A DNA stretch of 64,000 nt from Armigeres subalbatus (Eukaryota; Arthropoda; Insecta; Diptera; Culicidae): positions 241,667,047-241,731,046 of the forward strand of contig NC_085141.1 in the NCBI RefSeq assembly GCF_024139115.2, written 5' to 3'. Within the stretch, counting starts at the first letter, position 1. The number at the start of each line of letters is the position of its first letter. The notes beneath the pieces were generated by a model. It saw only the letters and a list, made by a program, of their open reading frames with translations. It searched no databases and was not told the origin of the DNA. This document shows, in pieces, positions 45,595-54,874 of this stretch. Made by a program: the position numbers and the translations under genes.

Positions 45595-46550
45595 GTGAAA
45601 AGTGAGGCGTCTCACTTCTCATTACTTATTCCCCACTTCTTACTGTGAAAATTGAGTAGTGCGAAGTGAGAAATAAACGTCTCTCTACTCACTTCTCACT
45701 TCTCATTTTTCACAGTGAGAAGTGAGAAATGAGGAAAGAGAAATGAGACTTCTCAATTCTCACTCCTCATTTCTCACTTCTAACTGTAAAAAGTAAGAAA
45801 AGTGAAATGAATAGTAGAACGTCTCGCTATCCACTTCACACTACACACTTTTCACAGTGGGAAGTGCGAAATGAGGTGTGAGAAGTGAGACGTCTCACTT
45901 AGCACTCCTCTATTTCCACTTCTCATTGTAAAAAGTGAGTAGTGCGAAGTGGGACGTCTCATTACTCATTTCTTACCTCTCAATTTTTAAAGCGAGAAGC
46001 GAGAAATGAGAAGTGAGTAGTGGAACGCCTAACCTCATTTCTCAATTCTCGCTGTAAAAAGTGAGAAGCGTGCAGTGAGTTGTGAGACGTATCACTATTC
46101 ACTTCGCCCTTCTCACTTTTACAGTGGAAAGTATGACTTCTCATTCCTCACTCCCTATTTCTCACTTCTCATTGTGAAAAGTGAGTAGTGTGAAGTGAGA
46201 AGTGAGACGTCTCACTACTCACTTTTTGAGTGAGAAGTGGGAAATGTGGAATAAGAAGTGAGAGAAACTCGCTTCTTACTTCTCATTTCTCACTGCTCAC
46301 TGTAAAAAGTGAGAAGTGAGTAGTAAGACGTCTCATTTTGCACTACTCATTCATTACAGTGAGAAAAGAGAAATGAGAAGTGAGAAGTGAGACGTCTCTC
46401 TTCTCACTCCTCATTACTCACTTCTCACTGTGAAAAGTGAATAGTGCGAAGTGAAAAGTGAAACGTCGCACAACTGTGAGACGTGAGCAGTGAAAAATGA
46501 GAAGTGAGTATGGAGACGTCTCTCTTTTCACACCTCATTTCTCACTTGTC
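45595..46550. repeat. Array of GACGTC-centred inverted words
   Basis: The palindrome GAGACGTCTC or close variants recurs every 55-120 bases (for example about 45890, 46206, 46389 and 46513). Between them, TCACTTCTCACTTTTCACAG and CTGTGAAAAGTGAGAAGTGA words alternate, so each interval is itself an imperfect inverted repeat. There is no coding capacity. Confidence 0.85.
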
Positions 46551-46642
46551 AAATAACCATTTTGGCCAAATGTCCTGCTCGGCCAAATGACGTTTTCGGT
46601 CAAATGACCTATTCAGCCGAATGATCTGTTTGGCCAAATAAC

Positions 46643-46936
46643 CTTCTTCTTCTTCTTCTTCTTATTGGCATTACACACACTTGGACAGAGCCGCCTCGCA
46701 GCTTAGTGTTCATTGAGCACTTTCACAGTTATTTACTGCGAGGTTTCTAAGCCAGGTTACCATTTTTGCATTCGTATATCATGAGGCTAGCACGATGATA
46801 CTTTTATGCCCAGGGAAGTCGAGACAATTTTCAAGACGAAAGTTGCCTAGACCGGCACCGGGAATCGAACCCAGCCACCCTCAGCATGGTCTAGCTTTGC
46901 AGCTGTGCGTCTTATCGCACGGCTAAGGAGGGCCCC
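46643..46936 (-). mobile_element. tRNA-derived SINE, family 1, second copy
   Basis: This is the same sequence plan as 44281-44562, including the B box (GGGTTCGATTCCCGG on the minus strand) and an (AAG)n tail at 46643-46663. ATAACC lies on both sides (46637-46642 and about 46938-46943), a probable target duplication. It is inserted in the right flank of the composite element. Confidence 0.85.
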
Positions 46937-47099
46937 TATAACCTATTCGGCTAAATGTCCTATTCAGACAATTGTCCTATTCAGCCAAATGTTCTATTCA
47001 GCAAAATGTTCTACTCGGTCTAATGACTTTAGGCCAGATGGGTTTCGGCCTAATGGTTTGTTTGGCCTAGTGGCATTCGGCCAAACGACCCTTAAAAGA

Positions 47100-47580
47100 T
47101 TATACTGACATGTTTGTGCAGGAAAAAAGTTAAATGCTCCTCAAAGAGATCTTCTCAAAGGATTTCGAGAAACTAATACGACGGGTGATGAAGAATCTCA
47201 ACTCCGTTTAATGTGAAGGTGTTCGGCGGAATGGCCACATACACGCTCACATCCACACATATCGCTTGAATAGATGGAAATAAATATTCGCATTTGGACA
47301 AAGCTTCTTAGTTGTCGACCAATCGTGACTAAGCAGAATGGTAGTGCGGGTTAAATGCAAAAGGTCGAAAGACAAAAGGCCTAAAGAACAAAACGTCGAA
47401 AGAACAAAATGTTAATAAAGGATTTCCTTTTTTCTTCTGTCTTCTGTCTTCTACCTCCCTCATTGAAAAAAAAATTGAAATCGATTTTTTTAAGGATAGT
47501 GGCAACGCATAGCAAAAACATGCAAAATTATAGAAAAAATTCGATATATTTCCCTACAGTGCTTTTTCGACCGTTCTTGT
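47100..47580. other. No recognisable gene
   Basis: AT-rich sequence with AAAGAACAAAA-like words at 47,360-47,410 and a CTTCTGTCTTC tract at 47,435. Nothing codes for a recognisable protein. Confidence 0.45.
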
Positions 47581-47594
47581 GTGATTTTTTCAAT

Positions 47595-48155
47595 ACATTT
47601 TATGAATGCTCGAGAAAGGCATCACGCCGCTAGGTGGATCAATCTGGGTTTTCTTCCTTCTTTGCTTTTCCTGCTCCTTTTTCTTCTCTCTTCTCCCTTC
47701 TCCTTCTTCCTTATTCTTTCTTCCTTATTCTGTCTTCCTAAATCTTTTTTGTTTTCCATTCTTTTTACTTTATATATTCTTTCTTCTTCCTTATTCGTTT
47801 TGCTTTCAACTTTTTTCTTATTCTTTTATCTCTCTTACTTCTTCCTTCTACCTTAATTCTTCATTTTTCATTCACCCTACATCCTTCATTTTTAATCTTT
47901 TTACCTTCTTCCTTCTTCTTTTTTTCTCCTTTTTTACTTCTCTTTTACATCTTTCTGTTTCCTTCTTCCTTCTTACTTATTCTTTATTCCTTCTTCAATC
48001 TTCCTGCTTCTTTATTCCTTCTTCATTCTTCCTACTCCCCTCTTTCTTCTTCATTCTTCAGCTTTTCTTTTCCGTCTTCTTTCTTTCTTCCTTCTCACTT
48101 TTTTGTCAATATTCCCTTATTTTTCTTCTTCCTTCTGGCTTCCTCCTTCCTTCAC
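47595..48155. repeat. Dispersed-repeat end followed by a polypyrimidine tract
   Basis: GAGAAAGGCATCACGCCGCT and AGGTGGATCAATCTGGGTTT match the right end of the repeats at 31466-32315 and 53033-53315. The following 500 bases are almost pure C/T (TTCTTCCTT words). The tract is open in the plus strand for 206 codons of Phe, Leu and Ser, but this is a result of composition. Confidence 0.75.
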
Positions 48156-48387
48156 ACAACACAACTGTACACAAGCTTACACAACCTCACTTGATCAGCA
48201 CAGTTGCTGATGAAGAATGTGTATAGCCGCCAGACATTCTAAATACTCACGCTCCTCTAATGTGAACGTGTTCTATACACATGTGGTAGTGTTTGCTTGA
48301 GATATGGATTGCGAGTGATTTGACTATGCGTCCAATTTGGGAATCTCGAGCTCGTTCAATAGCCGCTAGGTTGCGAAGGCCGACGGA
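48156..48387. other. No recognisable gene
   Basis: A short non-repetitive interval between the pyrimidine tract and a SINE. Confidence 0.4.
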
Positions 48388-48595
48388 GGTCCTTCGTAGC
48401 TTAGTTGGTTAAAGCACCCGTTATCACAATAGATCTAACAAATGGTCTCATTGATTAAAATACCCAACAGGGAAAAAAAGCACCAGTCTAGCGTACTGTA
48501 GGGTCATGGGTTCGAGTCCCATCGAAGGGAAAGTGGTTACCTTCAATACAATTTCCAAATCAATATCTTCCACATAACGTACATATTCTTATATG
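48388..48595 (+). mobile_element. tRNA-derived SINE, family 2, plus copy with split tRNA head
   Basis: It starts with the tRNA-like 5' half TCCTTCGTAGCTTAGTTGGT and TAAAGCACC. It later has a possible anticodon arm CAGTCTAGCGTACTG and a T arm GGGTTCGAGTCCC, then CGAAGGGA, which would close an acceptor stem with TCCTTCG. About 65 bases separate the D arm from the anticodon arm, and AAAGCACC is repeated on both sides of that interval. The shared tail (GTGGTTACCTTCAATAC, CCACATAACGTACAT) is the same as in the minus copy at 36305-36445. The tail and split head argue against a functional tRNA gene. Confidence 0.7.
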
Positions 48596-48599
48596 AGTT

Positions 48600-50455
48600 T
48601 TCACAACATTGTAAATTAATGTCCAAGTCGGGAAATCCTCGGAATTCAATTCAAATAAAAAGCACAAATGGACCAAACGTTTTAGTATTTTACAAGTATG
48701 CGTAAAGCAAATATGATCATAGGAACTGATTGATTTTATATACACTGTTGTTCATGCAAACACCTCATAAAACCACTCTCCTCCATGCCGCATGACTTAT
48801 GTTCAATTGGAATATCCCATTATTAGGTGATTTTCATTCTTGCTTACGTAAACGCTAGAAAAACCACACATCAAACATGGGAAACAAAAAGCGAGAGCCA
48901 AGCCCAGTAACGACCATAAAGCTCCCCGCATAACATTGTACAACACTCTTGTGAATCTACTTCCGGTTTCAGATGGTGCTATTCTACAACGGCAATAAAT
49001 AAACCCATCTATCATATTATGCTGATGGAATGGTTTGTTTCGTTTCCTAGCGCGACAACGACATCGCCGCCAGCAGCCCCGGCGATGATGGTCGACCGGG
49101 ATGCAGACAGCACATATTCCCAGGAAGATGTTGCTTCCGGCGGCTGTTTTTATTTTCCACTGAGCAATAATAAAGACTCAGCTCTGCACACCACCAACAA
49201 CGTCGGTGCAAAACGGTAGGACGGCATGTGATTATGATTGCATGCTGCTTATGTCCTCCGCTTATGGTCCAATCAAGGTAGTGACGAAGACCAGCGATGG
49301 AACAAGCCTTTTTTCCGTTTGATGTTATTCATACACGTTTGCATATATGATTATATTTCCGAGTTCGAGTTCAACATCATAGAGAGGAATCAATAAAAAT
49401 ATATGAACAAACATAGCACCGGACTGCCTTCGCTAACGGCACCCATTCGGTACACAGACTATGGCGAGAGCGTGCGAGGATTCGAGCACGGGGCGATGTT
49501 GCAACCGAGTGCAGATCCTTTGAGCATTATGGTTATAACATTTTTATGAAATGAATAAATAAATGGAACTCGCACGAGCTTTGTAGGTGTACTGCGAAGA
49601 GAGTGGCAAAGGGACGATACGGATCCGAGGAGGTGCCGCAAAGCTTATACATTGAGAAAACAGGACTATCTCAGCCGCACCGTACATACATAGGTTGATG
49701 GTGTATGAACTCTTGTTTCTGCAGTTTATTTTCGTATCACACAGCTGCGAAAGAAGCCGTCGTCGTCGTGGCAGGAAGAAACTCGAGTTGCTTCGTTACG
49801 TTTGTCTCATTTCTACGATGCATCGCATTTTCCAGCGGATTCCCATACATTCGCTTTTTTGTTGGAGTGGAGGGTTTTCGTAGTCTGATCCAAGCTTTCG
49901 CTTTTTTTCATTTCGCTAACTTTAGAGATTCTGAAACATTGAGAGGATCACATTTTGAGGAAAATTCAAATATTCCGGCATATGCAATGTAAGTGATGTA
50001 ATAAAAGAATGTATGTTAAGAACTAATCAATGGATATTAATTACATTTGGTCCATTTGGGAACTCTTTCCGTTGTGCTGGTGCACAGATGTGAAAATTAT
50101 CATCACGTTCTTACTATTATGGATAAGAATGCACAGCTGCAGTTAATATCGCCCTTCAACGACCAGAAGAAAACGCCAGGATTACCAGGAGCAGGAAGCA
50201 CAAGTTTAATGGTGTGGTACCTTGGGAAATAAAGCAAAAGGAAATTCGACAGCTTTTTACGATTACTGCCATCCGACCCCTAACTCACCTAACCTATCCA
50301 ACCCAACAAATATCGGAGGTTGGTGAAGTGCTTATTCAGCATGCAACGTTTGAAGCCTTTTTTTTATCGTGAAGTTAATCTGTTTTTTTTTTACATTCGA
50401 GGGCATGTATATGATAACTTTTGACGTTTTTGTCTTTTGAAGCAAAATAATTGTG
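48600..50455. other. No confident gene; one exon-like stretch
   Basis: At 49,047 TTTCCTAG precedes a GC-richer open stretch to 49,219 (containing MMVDRDADSTYSQEDVASGG). It has an acceptor-like start and protein-like composition, but no known domain and no clear donor. Other open frames (48803-49015 minus, 49695-49992 plus) are unremarkable. Confidence 0.35.
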
Positions 50456-50640
50456 GACTTCGTGGCCGTGCGGTTAGCATCGCCAATCGTCTAGACGCAT
50501 GTGCTAGGGAGTGCGGGTTCGATTCCCGCCCCCGTTAAGGAGGAATCTTTTCGTGATCGAAAAATTCTCCACTGGTCGACAGGGTGTTATGTGTTCTATC
50601 CGTTGTCGAATGCTAGTCTGTACGACCAGTTCCAAAGTAG
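50456..50640 (+). mobile_element. tRNA-derived SINE, family 3
   Basis: The A box is in GTGGCCGTGCGGTTAGC (50462-50478) and the B box GGTTCGATTCC at 50516-50526 lies within GCGGGTTCGATTCCCGC. The tRNA-like head is followed by an unrelated body (TTAAGGAGGAATCTTTTCG...). The head cannot close a standard acceptor stem, and no CCA-ready end is present, so I read it as a SINE. It is unrelated to the other two families. Confidence 0.7.
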
Positions 50641-50879
50641 TACATTTTCATATACTATAAAAATATTTCCTTTTTCATCATTGCATCGCGTATCATCTTT
50701 TTCAGATTTTTAGTTGCTTTCATTCATCAAGTGTTTGCAAAGCGCGATAGCATCCAGGTTTATTAATTAAAACAAGTTGAAAAACAAGATTATGTAAGTA
50801 TTGGAAAAAAATATACAGTTGCAATGGGAGTTCGACTGATCGGGGTAATTATGCTACGTTTCGGCTATGCAGTCTTGGT

Positions 50880-50942
50880 AATCAAACGATAATTTTGATT
50901 TTATCCCAACGTTTCGACCACTTTTCGGGTCTTCTTCAGGGG
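50880..50942 (-). ncRNA. Hammerhead-ribozyme-like motif (tentative)
   Basis: On the minus strand CCTGAAGAAGACCCGAAAAG and TGGTCGAAACGTTGGGATAA form a CTGANGA box (complement at 50933-50939). A short GACC/GGTC stem follows, then GAAA (complement at 50912-50915) and CGTTGGG. Order and spacing fit the conserved core of hammerhead ribozymes found in Penelope-like elements. However, the first stem II pair would be A-C, and I cannot show a proper stem III or cleavage site. It may be a decayed copy or only a look-alike. Confidence 0.3.
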
Positions 50943-51592
50943 AACTGTAATTATGTTTCAGTATTATGTTGAATATTACAATTTATGTTTAAACTTACAG
51001 TCAGTGTTATCGTTTTTCGTTTGGTTTTGGTTGAACATAAAATTGTAAGTGTCAAGTTTGTGGTGTACATCAGTCTAAAAAGTTAATTCAAAATATGGAT
51101 CATTGTCAGCTACCAAAAAACTAATAAACATTATAAACTAACAAACATACATTAATCTCCGTAGGGTTCAAAGTTAAATTTGTTATTCTAGTTTTTGTGG
51201 GCACCTTATAGTTTTAGCACTTCAACTGTAAAATTGAAAATGGGGGATTATAACTTTTTATTTGTGTTGAAGCTTCTTGCCAATAGAGTGAAGCACGGCT
51301 GCATATGTTGAGCTTAGGTTACCAACGTCAGCGCGATGATTTACCGTATTGGGTGTGTTAGTGATATGACACATCTCCATAAAGGGAGTGTGCACAGAAA
51401 AAATAAAGAACCTAAAAAAAAAGTTTAAAGAACTCAACTTTGAGTACGTAGTTCAAATTTTTAACTCAAAAGTAAGTAGTTTTCTCACTCCCTCTCTTGA
51501 ATGATATCACAAACAAAGAGAGCTGCATCGACCCAACGTGAGCTGTTCCGTGGAAGAAACCAAATTTGAGTTGTTTTCACCATAGTCTCGAT
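50943..51592. other. No recognisable gene
   Basis: AT-rich sequence. The interval 51,400-51,585, with TTTGAGTTGTTTTCACC-like words, continues beyond the MITE at 51593-51955, so the MITE interrupts an older repeat or unique region. Confidence 0.4.
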
Positions 51593-51955
51593 TAGAGGTG
51601 GGCAAAACGGATCACTTCGATGATCGGATCAGATCTGGGTTATTCATTTTAATGATCCGGATCTTTCAACCTCATCGTATCCGTAGAACAAAACGCAAGA
51701 AGAATGCAAAATAGTAAACGTTAGTCAATCAGGCTCATACTTTTGAAACGTATATTGGCAATAACTTCATTCTTTTTTGTTCACAAGCGTATGGAGTGCA
51801 AACAATGAATTTTTCTATTAATCATTTCCTTACAAATGGTCAAATAATGTGCTGATCTGGTGAAGCGGATCTTTTAAAAAATTATCCACGAATCATTCAC
51901 TTACTTCAGAGATCCGGATCATTTTAACGGTTCCGGATCTGATCACCCATCTCTA
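51593..51955. mobile_element. hAT-type MITE, second copy
   Basis: The ends are TAGAGGTGGGC and CCCATCTCTA. The flanking 8 bases are GTCTCGAT (51585-51592) and GTCTCGAG (51956-51963), 7/8 identical. GATCCGGATC words lie near both ends, as in 35324-35696. The size is 363 bp. There is no coding sequence. Confidence 0.85.
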
Positions 51956-52160
51956 GTCTCGAGTGAGTGAAAATAACATAAATTTGAGATGGTGAAATCA
52001 TAGTGGGTGAAAATTCAACACGGGAGTAAAGGCAGAGTACTCACAGGATTTTTTCACATTTTACTTATTTTTGGCTTCTTTCACGCAAGGGTGGATTTGA
52101 GAGAAAGGAACCATAAAGTGAGTTGTTTCGCGGTTCCGTGTGTGTGGTTTGTTGGTTCTA

Positions 52161-52551
52161 CACGCAAAAAAAGCGTTCATGAATTCGTGAACTAACAAGT
52201 TCACGGTGTATTTTTTCGGGAACAACGTGACGGATTCGGGAACAACAGTCACGTTTTCTGGAACGTTCTGGAAATCATGACTGGTGTTCCCGAATCCATG
52301 AATTAAATCACGGTGTATTTTTTCTGGTTCACGAATTCAGGAAGTCCGCGACGTTGGGCATAAGTACGTTAGGCATAATGGACGCTAGGCATAACGGACG
52401 TAATTCTGCCTTCTTTATGTCATAGGCTGTTCTTTGGGTAATTTTATGCCTAACGTACATTATGCCTATCGTCCGTTATGCCTAACGTCTTTATGCCTAA
52501 CATACTTATGCCTAACGGGGTATACCCAATTCAGGAACGCTGTTTTGCGTG
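52161..52551. mobile_element. TA-flanked MITE with nested foldback
   Basis: The left end CACGCAAAAAAAGCGTTC and the reverse complement of the right end (CACGCAAAACAGCGTTC) match. TA lies outside at 52159-52160 and 52552-52553. The interior repeats GTGAACTAAC/CACGAATTC-like words. A second inverted-repeat unit is inserted at 52353-52518. Confidence 0.8.
52353..52518. repeat. Foldback made of GTTAGGCATAA words
   Basis: The left arm has GGCATAA words spaced by GTACGTTA, TGGACGCTA and CGGACG. The right arm has the complement TTATGCC spaced by TAACGTAC, ATCGTCCG, TAACGTC and TAACATAC. The arms pair from about 52360 (GGGCATAAGTACGTTAGGC) to 52515. It is nested in the TA-flanked MITE and so inserted later. 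Confidence 0.8.
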
Positions 52552-52555
52552 TAAG

Positions 52556-53030
52556 GTGGAAGTGGAAAAGGAAAAATCGATAGTTCATGTTCAACTTATT
52601 GTAAAACCAGTTTAAATGATCTAAATGCATTCAATCATTATGGGCTCTCAAAAATAGTCCATTTTGCACCAACTGTGCGGGTATTCATACCATTTTAGTC
52701 GCTTGAACTTTATAAAAATAGATTTGAAATTTAGGAGTTATTTTTCCACTTAACCTAGTGAAATGGGGTAAGTGGAAAACCCAAGATATCTTGACCTTCA
52801 ATAGTGATGAGTAGAGATATATGATTAAAATCAAGATGATAATCGCTCTTAGTATCTTTTGTTGAATAATTTCGATGGATTCAAGGAATAGGTCCCCAAG
52901 GAACTCTTGTAATAGCTAGGGGTGGGGTGGTTGTGCCTTCTCGAACACTAAGTGTCATAAAATCTGTATGTTCGCCCCAAAGATGAACTTTTTTGAGGAA
53001 GAATGAGACTTACAGTGTTATAAACTTATC
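52556..53030. other. No recognisable gene
   Basis: AT-rich DNA with GGAAGTGGAAAA words near 52,560 and 52,770. Similar words (complement TTTTCCACTTCC) recur at 53,430 and 53,765, hinting at a further TIR element whose limits I cannot fix. Confidence 0.35.
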
Positions 53031-53032
53031 GA

Positions 53033-53315
53033 CTCAGTTTAACGAATTGAGATGATGTCTGTGTGTGCGTGTTTGTGTGTATGTGTGTGCACAATACACG
53101 TACAAAATAATAACCTATTTTCACGCACTTGTCCCTAACCGATTTGTTCGCAACAAATTGCATTCAACGGTGAAACTTGTTATAATTACAAATAAATATG
53201 TATTATGGAATATATTCACCTATCAGTGCTATTTTTATCTTTCTCATACATTTTTTCATATGTAAAACATGTGAAAGGCATCAACACCGATGGGTGGATT
53301 AATCAGGCGTTTTCT
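53033..53315 (+). repeat. Dispersed TG-microsatellite repeat, compact copy
   Basis: It starts at ACTCAGTTTAACGAATTGAG, has a short GTGTGTGCGTGTTTGTGTG tract, then CCTAACCGATTTGTTCGCAA. It ends GTGAAAGGCATCAACACCGA and TGGGTGGATTAATCAGGCG. It matches both ends of 31466-32315, without the inserted DNA. Confidence 0.65.
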
Positions 53316-54054
53316 TATGTCCAATCACCACTGAAATCATAATGATAACAAAGAAGGAACATATTAAGATTCACAGCTATCGAAATAAACCCCGGAGGGA
53401 AGAAAAAAATTGCGTGATCAGAACATTATCCACTTCCCCCGCAGTGTTCAATACCAGGGGTAAGTGTAAAATCTTTGAATTATTTGCTTTCATCGTACAA
53501 ACCACTACAAACTGAATGTGATTAGTTTAATTGTATTATAATGGTCACCTGTGGTGCAAAATCACAAGAAAAAGGAACAATTTATGCAAGTAAGAATTGA
53601 TTTTATGAATGCAAAAATTAACTTTTCGCGAAACCTAAAATTTTAACATAGTATTAGTGTGAACATTAAAGTATATTTTTGCACAATGTTATGGTGTGGT
53701 AAAAACTGTAAAGTCTGTACAATTGAAATTTTTCAAGTCGATTTTTACACTTACCCCCTTTTTCCACTTCCCCCAGTGTACCTTATCTATTATTTATGTG
53801 TTTAGTGCACCATTATTTAAGTAGAATCTGTGGTTGTTATCTATACAATGTCCTATTAATTTTGTAGAAGAACTGTTCCATTTTCCATCTCACTGAACAT
53901 ATATTCGTCTCATCGCAAAACAGAGAAATACAGCACCAATATTGTCGCTTCTTTTTGCCAACATACGTGCTCACTGCTGAAAAAAATCACAAAAAACAAA
54001 TCAAATTCCTTTTCATTGCTTTGTTTTTTATGAGATGGAAATAGGAACTATGGT
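53316..54054. other. No recognisable gene
   Basis: AT-rich DNA. The end at about 53,755-53,805 (CCCCTTTTTCCACTTCCCCC) resembles a transposon subterminal motif but I could not pair it with a clear partner. Confidence 0.35.
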
Positions 54055-54717
54055 ATGAAGTGCCGAACCGTTCCCCTATATAACGTTGCTATGCTCTGTT
54101 TTTTCTATCGGGTCTTTTACTCTAGTGCGATAATCTCTTACTGTTTTATATTGTTCACAATAGAGCTAGAGAAAAATAACAAGCTACCTTTCCTAGATAC
54201 TAAAGTGATTAGAAACTTTGACCAAACATTAACGACAGAATGGTACACGAAAGAAATTGCTTCTAGGAGAATGCTGAATTGGTATTCCTGAATGTCGCAA
54301 ACAATTTCATTCATCGCGTTAGCTATCCACCAATTGAAACTATGAGAGAAAAAATCGATCGTCATTCAACATCTCACCAACAAAAACTATCCTCGGATAC
54401 TGGTAAATAGACTGTTCAACTTGCATGCGACTCGAAGAAACATCAGGCAACATCAGGGAGCATCGATCACCGAGTTATCACCACCAATATCCTCGCCAAT
54501 TGACCGTTACACCGAAAACGATTCATCAAGCTCCAGTCATATACTAGCAGAAGACTCAGGAATCCGAGAAGGCGGAGAAATGCAAGAAAATCCCACCGAG
54601 CAACGAACAGATCCTGATTACATCGAACCTGAAATCACAACAAATGAATATCAACAGAAACAGTACCGTTCCATACCATACCGTTCAAAAAATCGATTTT
54701 GCTCCACAGCGCTCATC
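54055..54717 (+). pseudogene. Penelope-like element reverse transcriptase C-terminal fragment
   Basis: The plus strand reads FTIELEKNNKLPFLDTKVI, then TLTTEWYTKEIASRRMLNWY, and stops. In a second frame it gives NVANNFIHRV and, in a third, IQHLTNKNYPRILVNRLFN. The L-P-F-L-D box followed by W-Y-x-K and later N-x-I-x-R-V is typical of Penelope-like reverse transcriptases just after the catalytic core. From 54421 a Ser/Glu-rich linker is open for 99 codons and contains QYRSIPYRS, which resembles the Y-R-S-(I/M)-P-Y start of the segment before the GIY-YIG endonuclease. The catalytic core and endonuclease are absent. Frameshifts show a dead copy. Confidence 0.75.
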
Positions 54718-54726
54718 TGATTATTT

Positions 54727-54872
54727 CTAGACCAACATTTGAAAAGGGCGTAACAGCCAAAATTTATTCCTTCTGATTCTTCGTCCACATATATAGCTTT
54801 ATACGTAGACGAAGAATCAGAAGGACAAGGAATAAATTTTGGCTGTTACGCCCTTTTCAAATGTTAGTCTAG
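54727..54872. repeat. Foldback with arms of about 60 bp
   Basis: The left arm CTAGACCAACATTTGAAAAG and the right arm CTTTTCAAATGTTAGTCTAG are complementary with one mismatch. Pairing continues through GGGCGTAACAGCCAAAATTT to CTGATTCTTCGTC near the loop. It lies directly after the Penelope-like linker and may have interrupted it. Confidence 0.9.
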
Positions 54873-54874
54873 AT

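Larger units (their letters stand above)
45218..47093. mobile_element. 1.9-kb composite element with two internal arrays
   Basis: The left end AGGGGTCGTTCGGCCGGATA matches the reverse complement of the right end (AAGGGTCGTTTGGCCGAATG). Inside are a TTTGGCCGAATAGG array at each side (long at 45230-45575, short at 46550-46640 and 46940-47040) and a central array of GAGACGTCTCAC-centred inverted words (45595-46550). A SINE sits in the right flank at 46643-46936. There is no coding sequence. A truncated relative lies at 27014-27390, so the composition is reproducible rather than accidental. It is probably a non-autonomous DNA transposon. Confidence 0.65.

Noticed and set aside
47606..48226. 206-codon frame rich in Phe, Leu and Ser (membrane-protein-like)
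   Set aside because: It is produced by a pure C/T tract; there is no conserved domain and the composition explains the hydrophobicity.
48388..48530. Functional tRNA-Ala gene
   Set aside because: The D and anticodon arms are separated by about 65 bases without intron-like position, and the shared 3' tail marks a SINE.
49047..49219. Possible additional exon of the PH-domain gene
   Set aside because: It has an acceptor-like start and good composition, but does not continue the PH domain and lacks a convincing donor.
50456..50540. Functional tRNA gene
   Set aside because: A and B boxes are present, but acceptor pairing and a terminator are missing and an unrelated SINE body follows.
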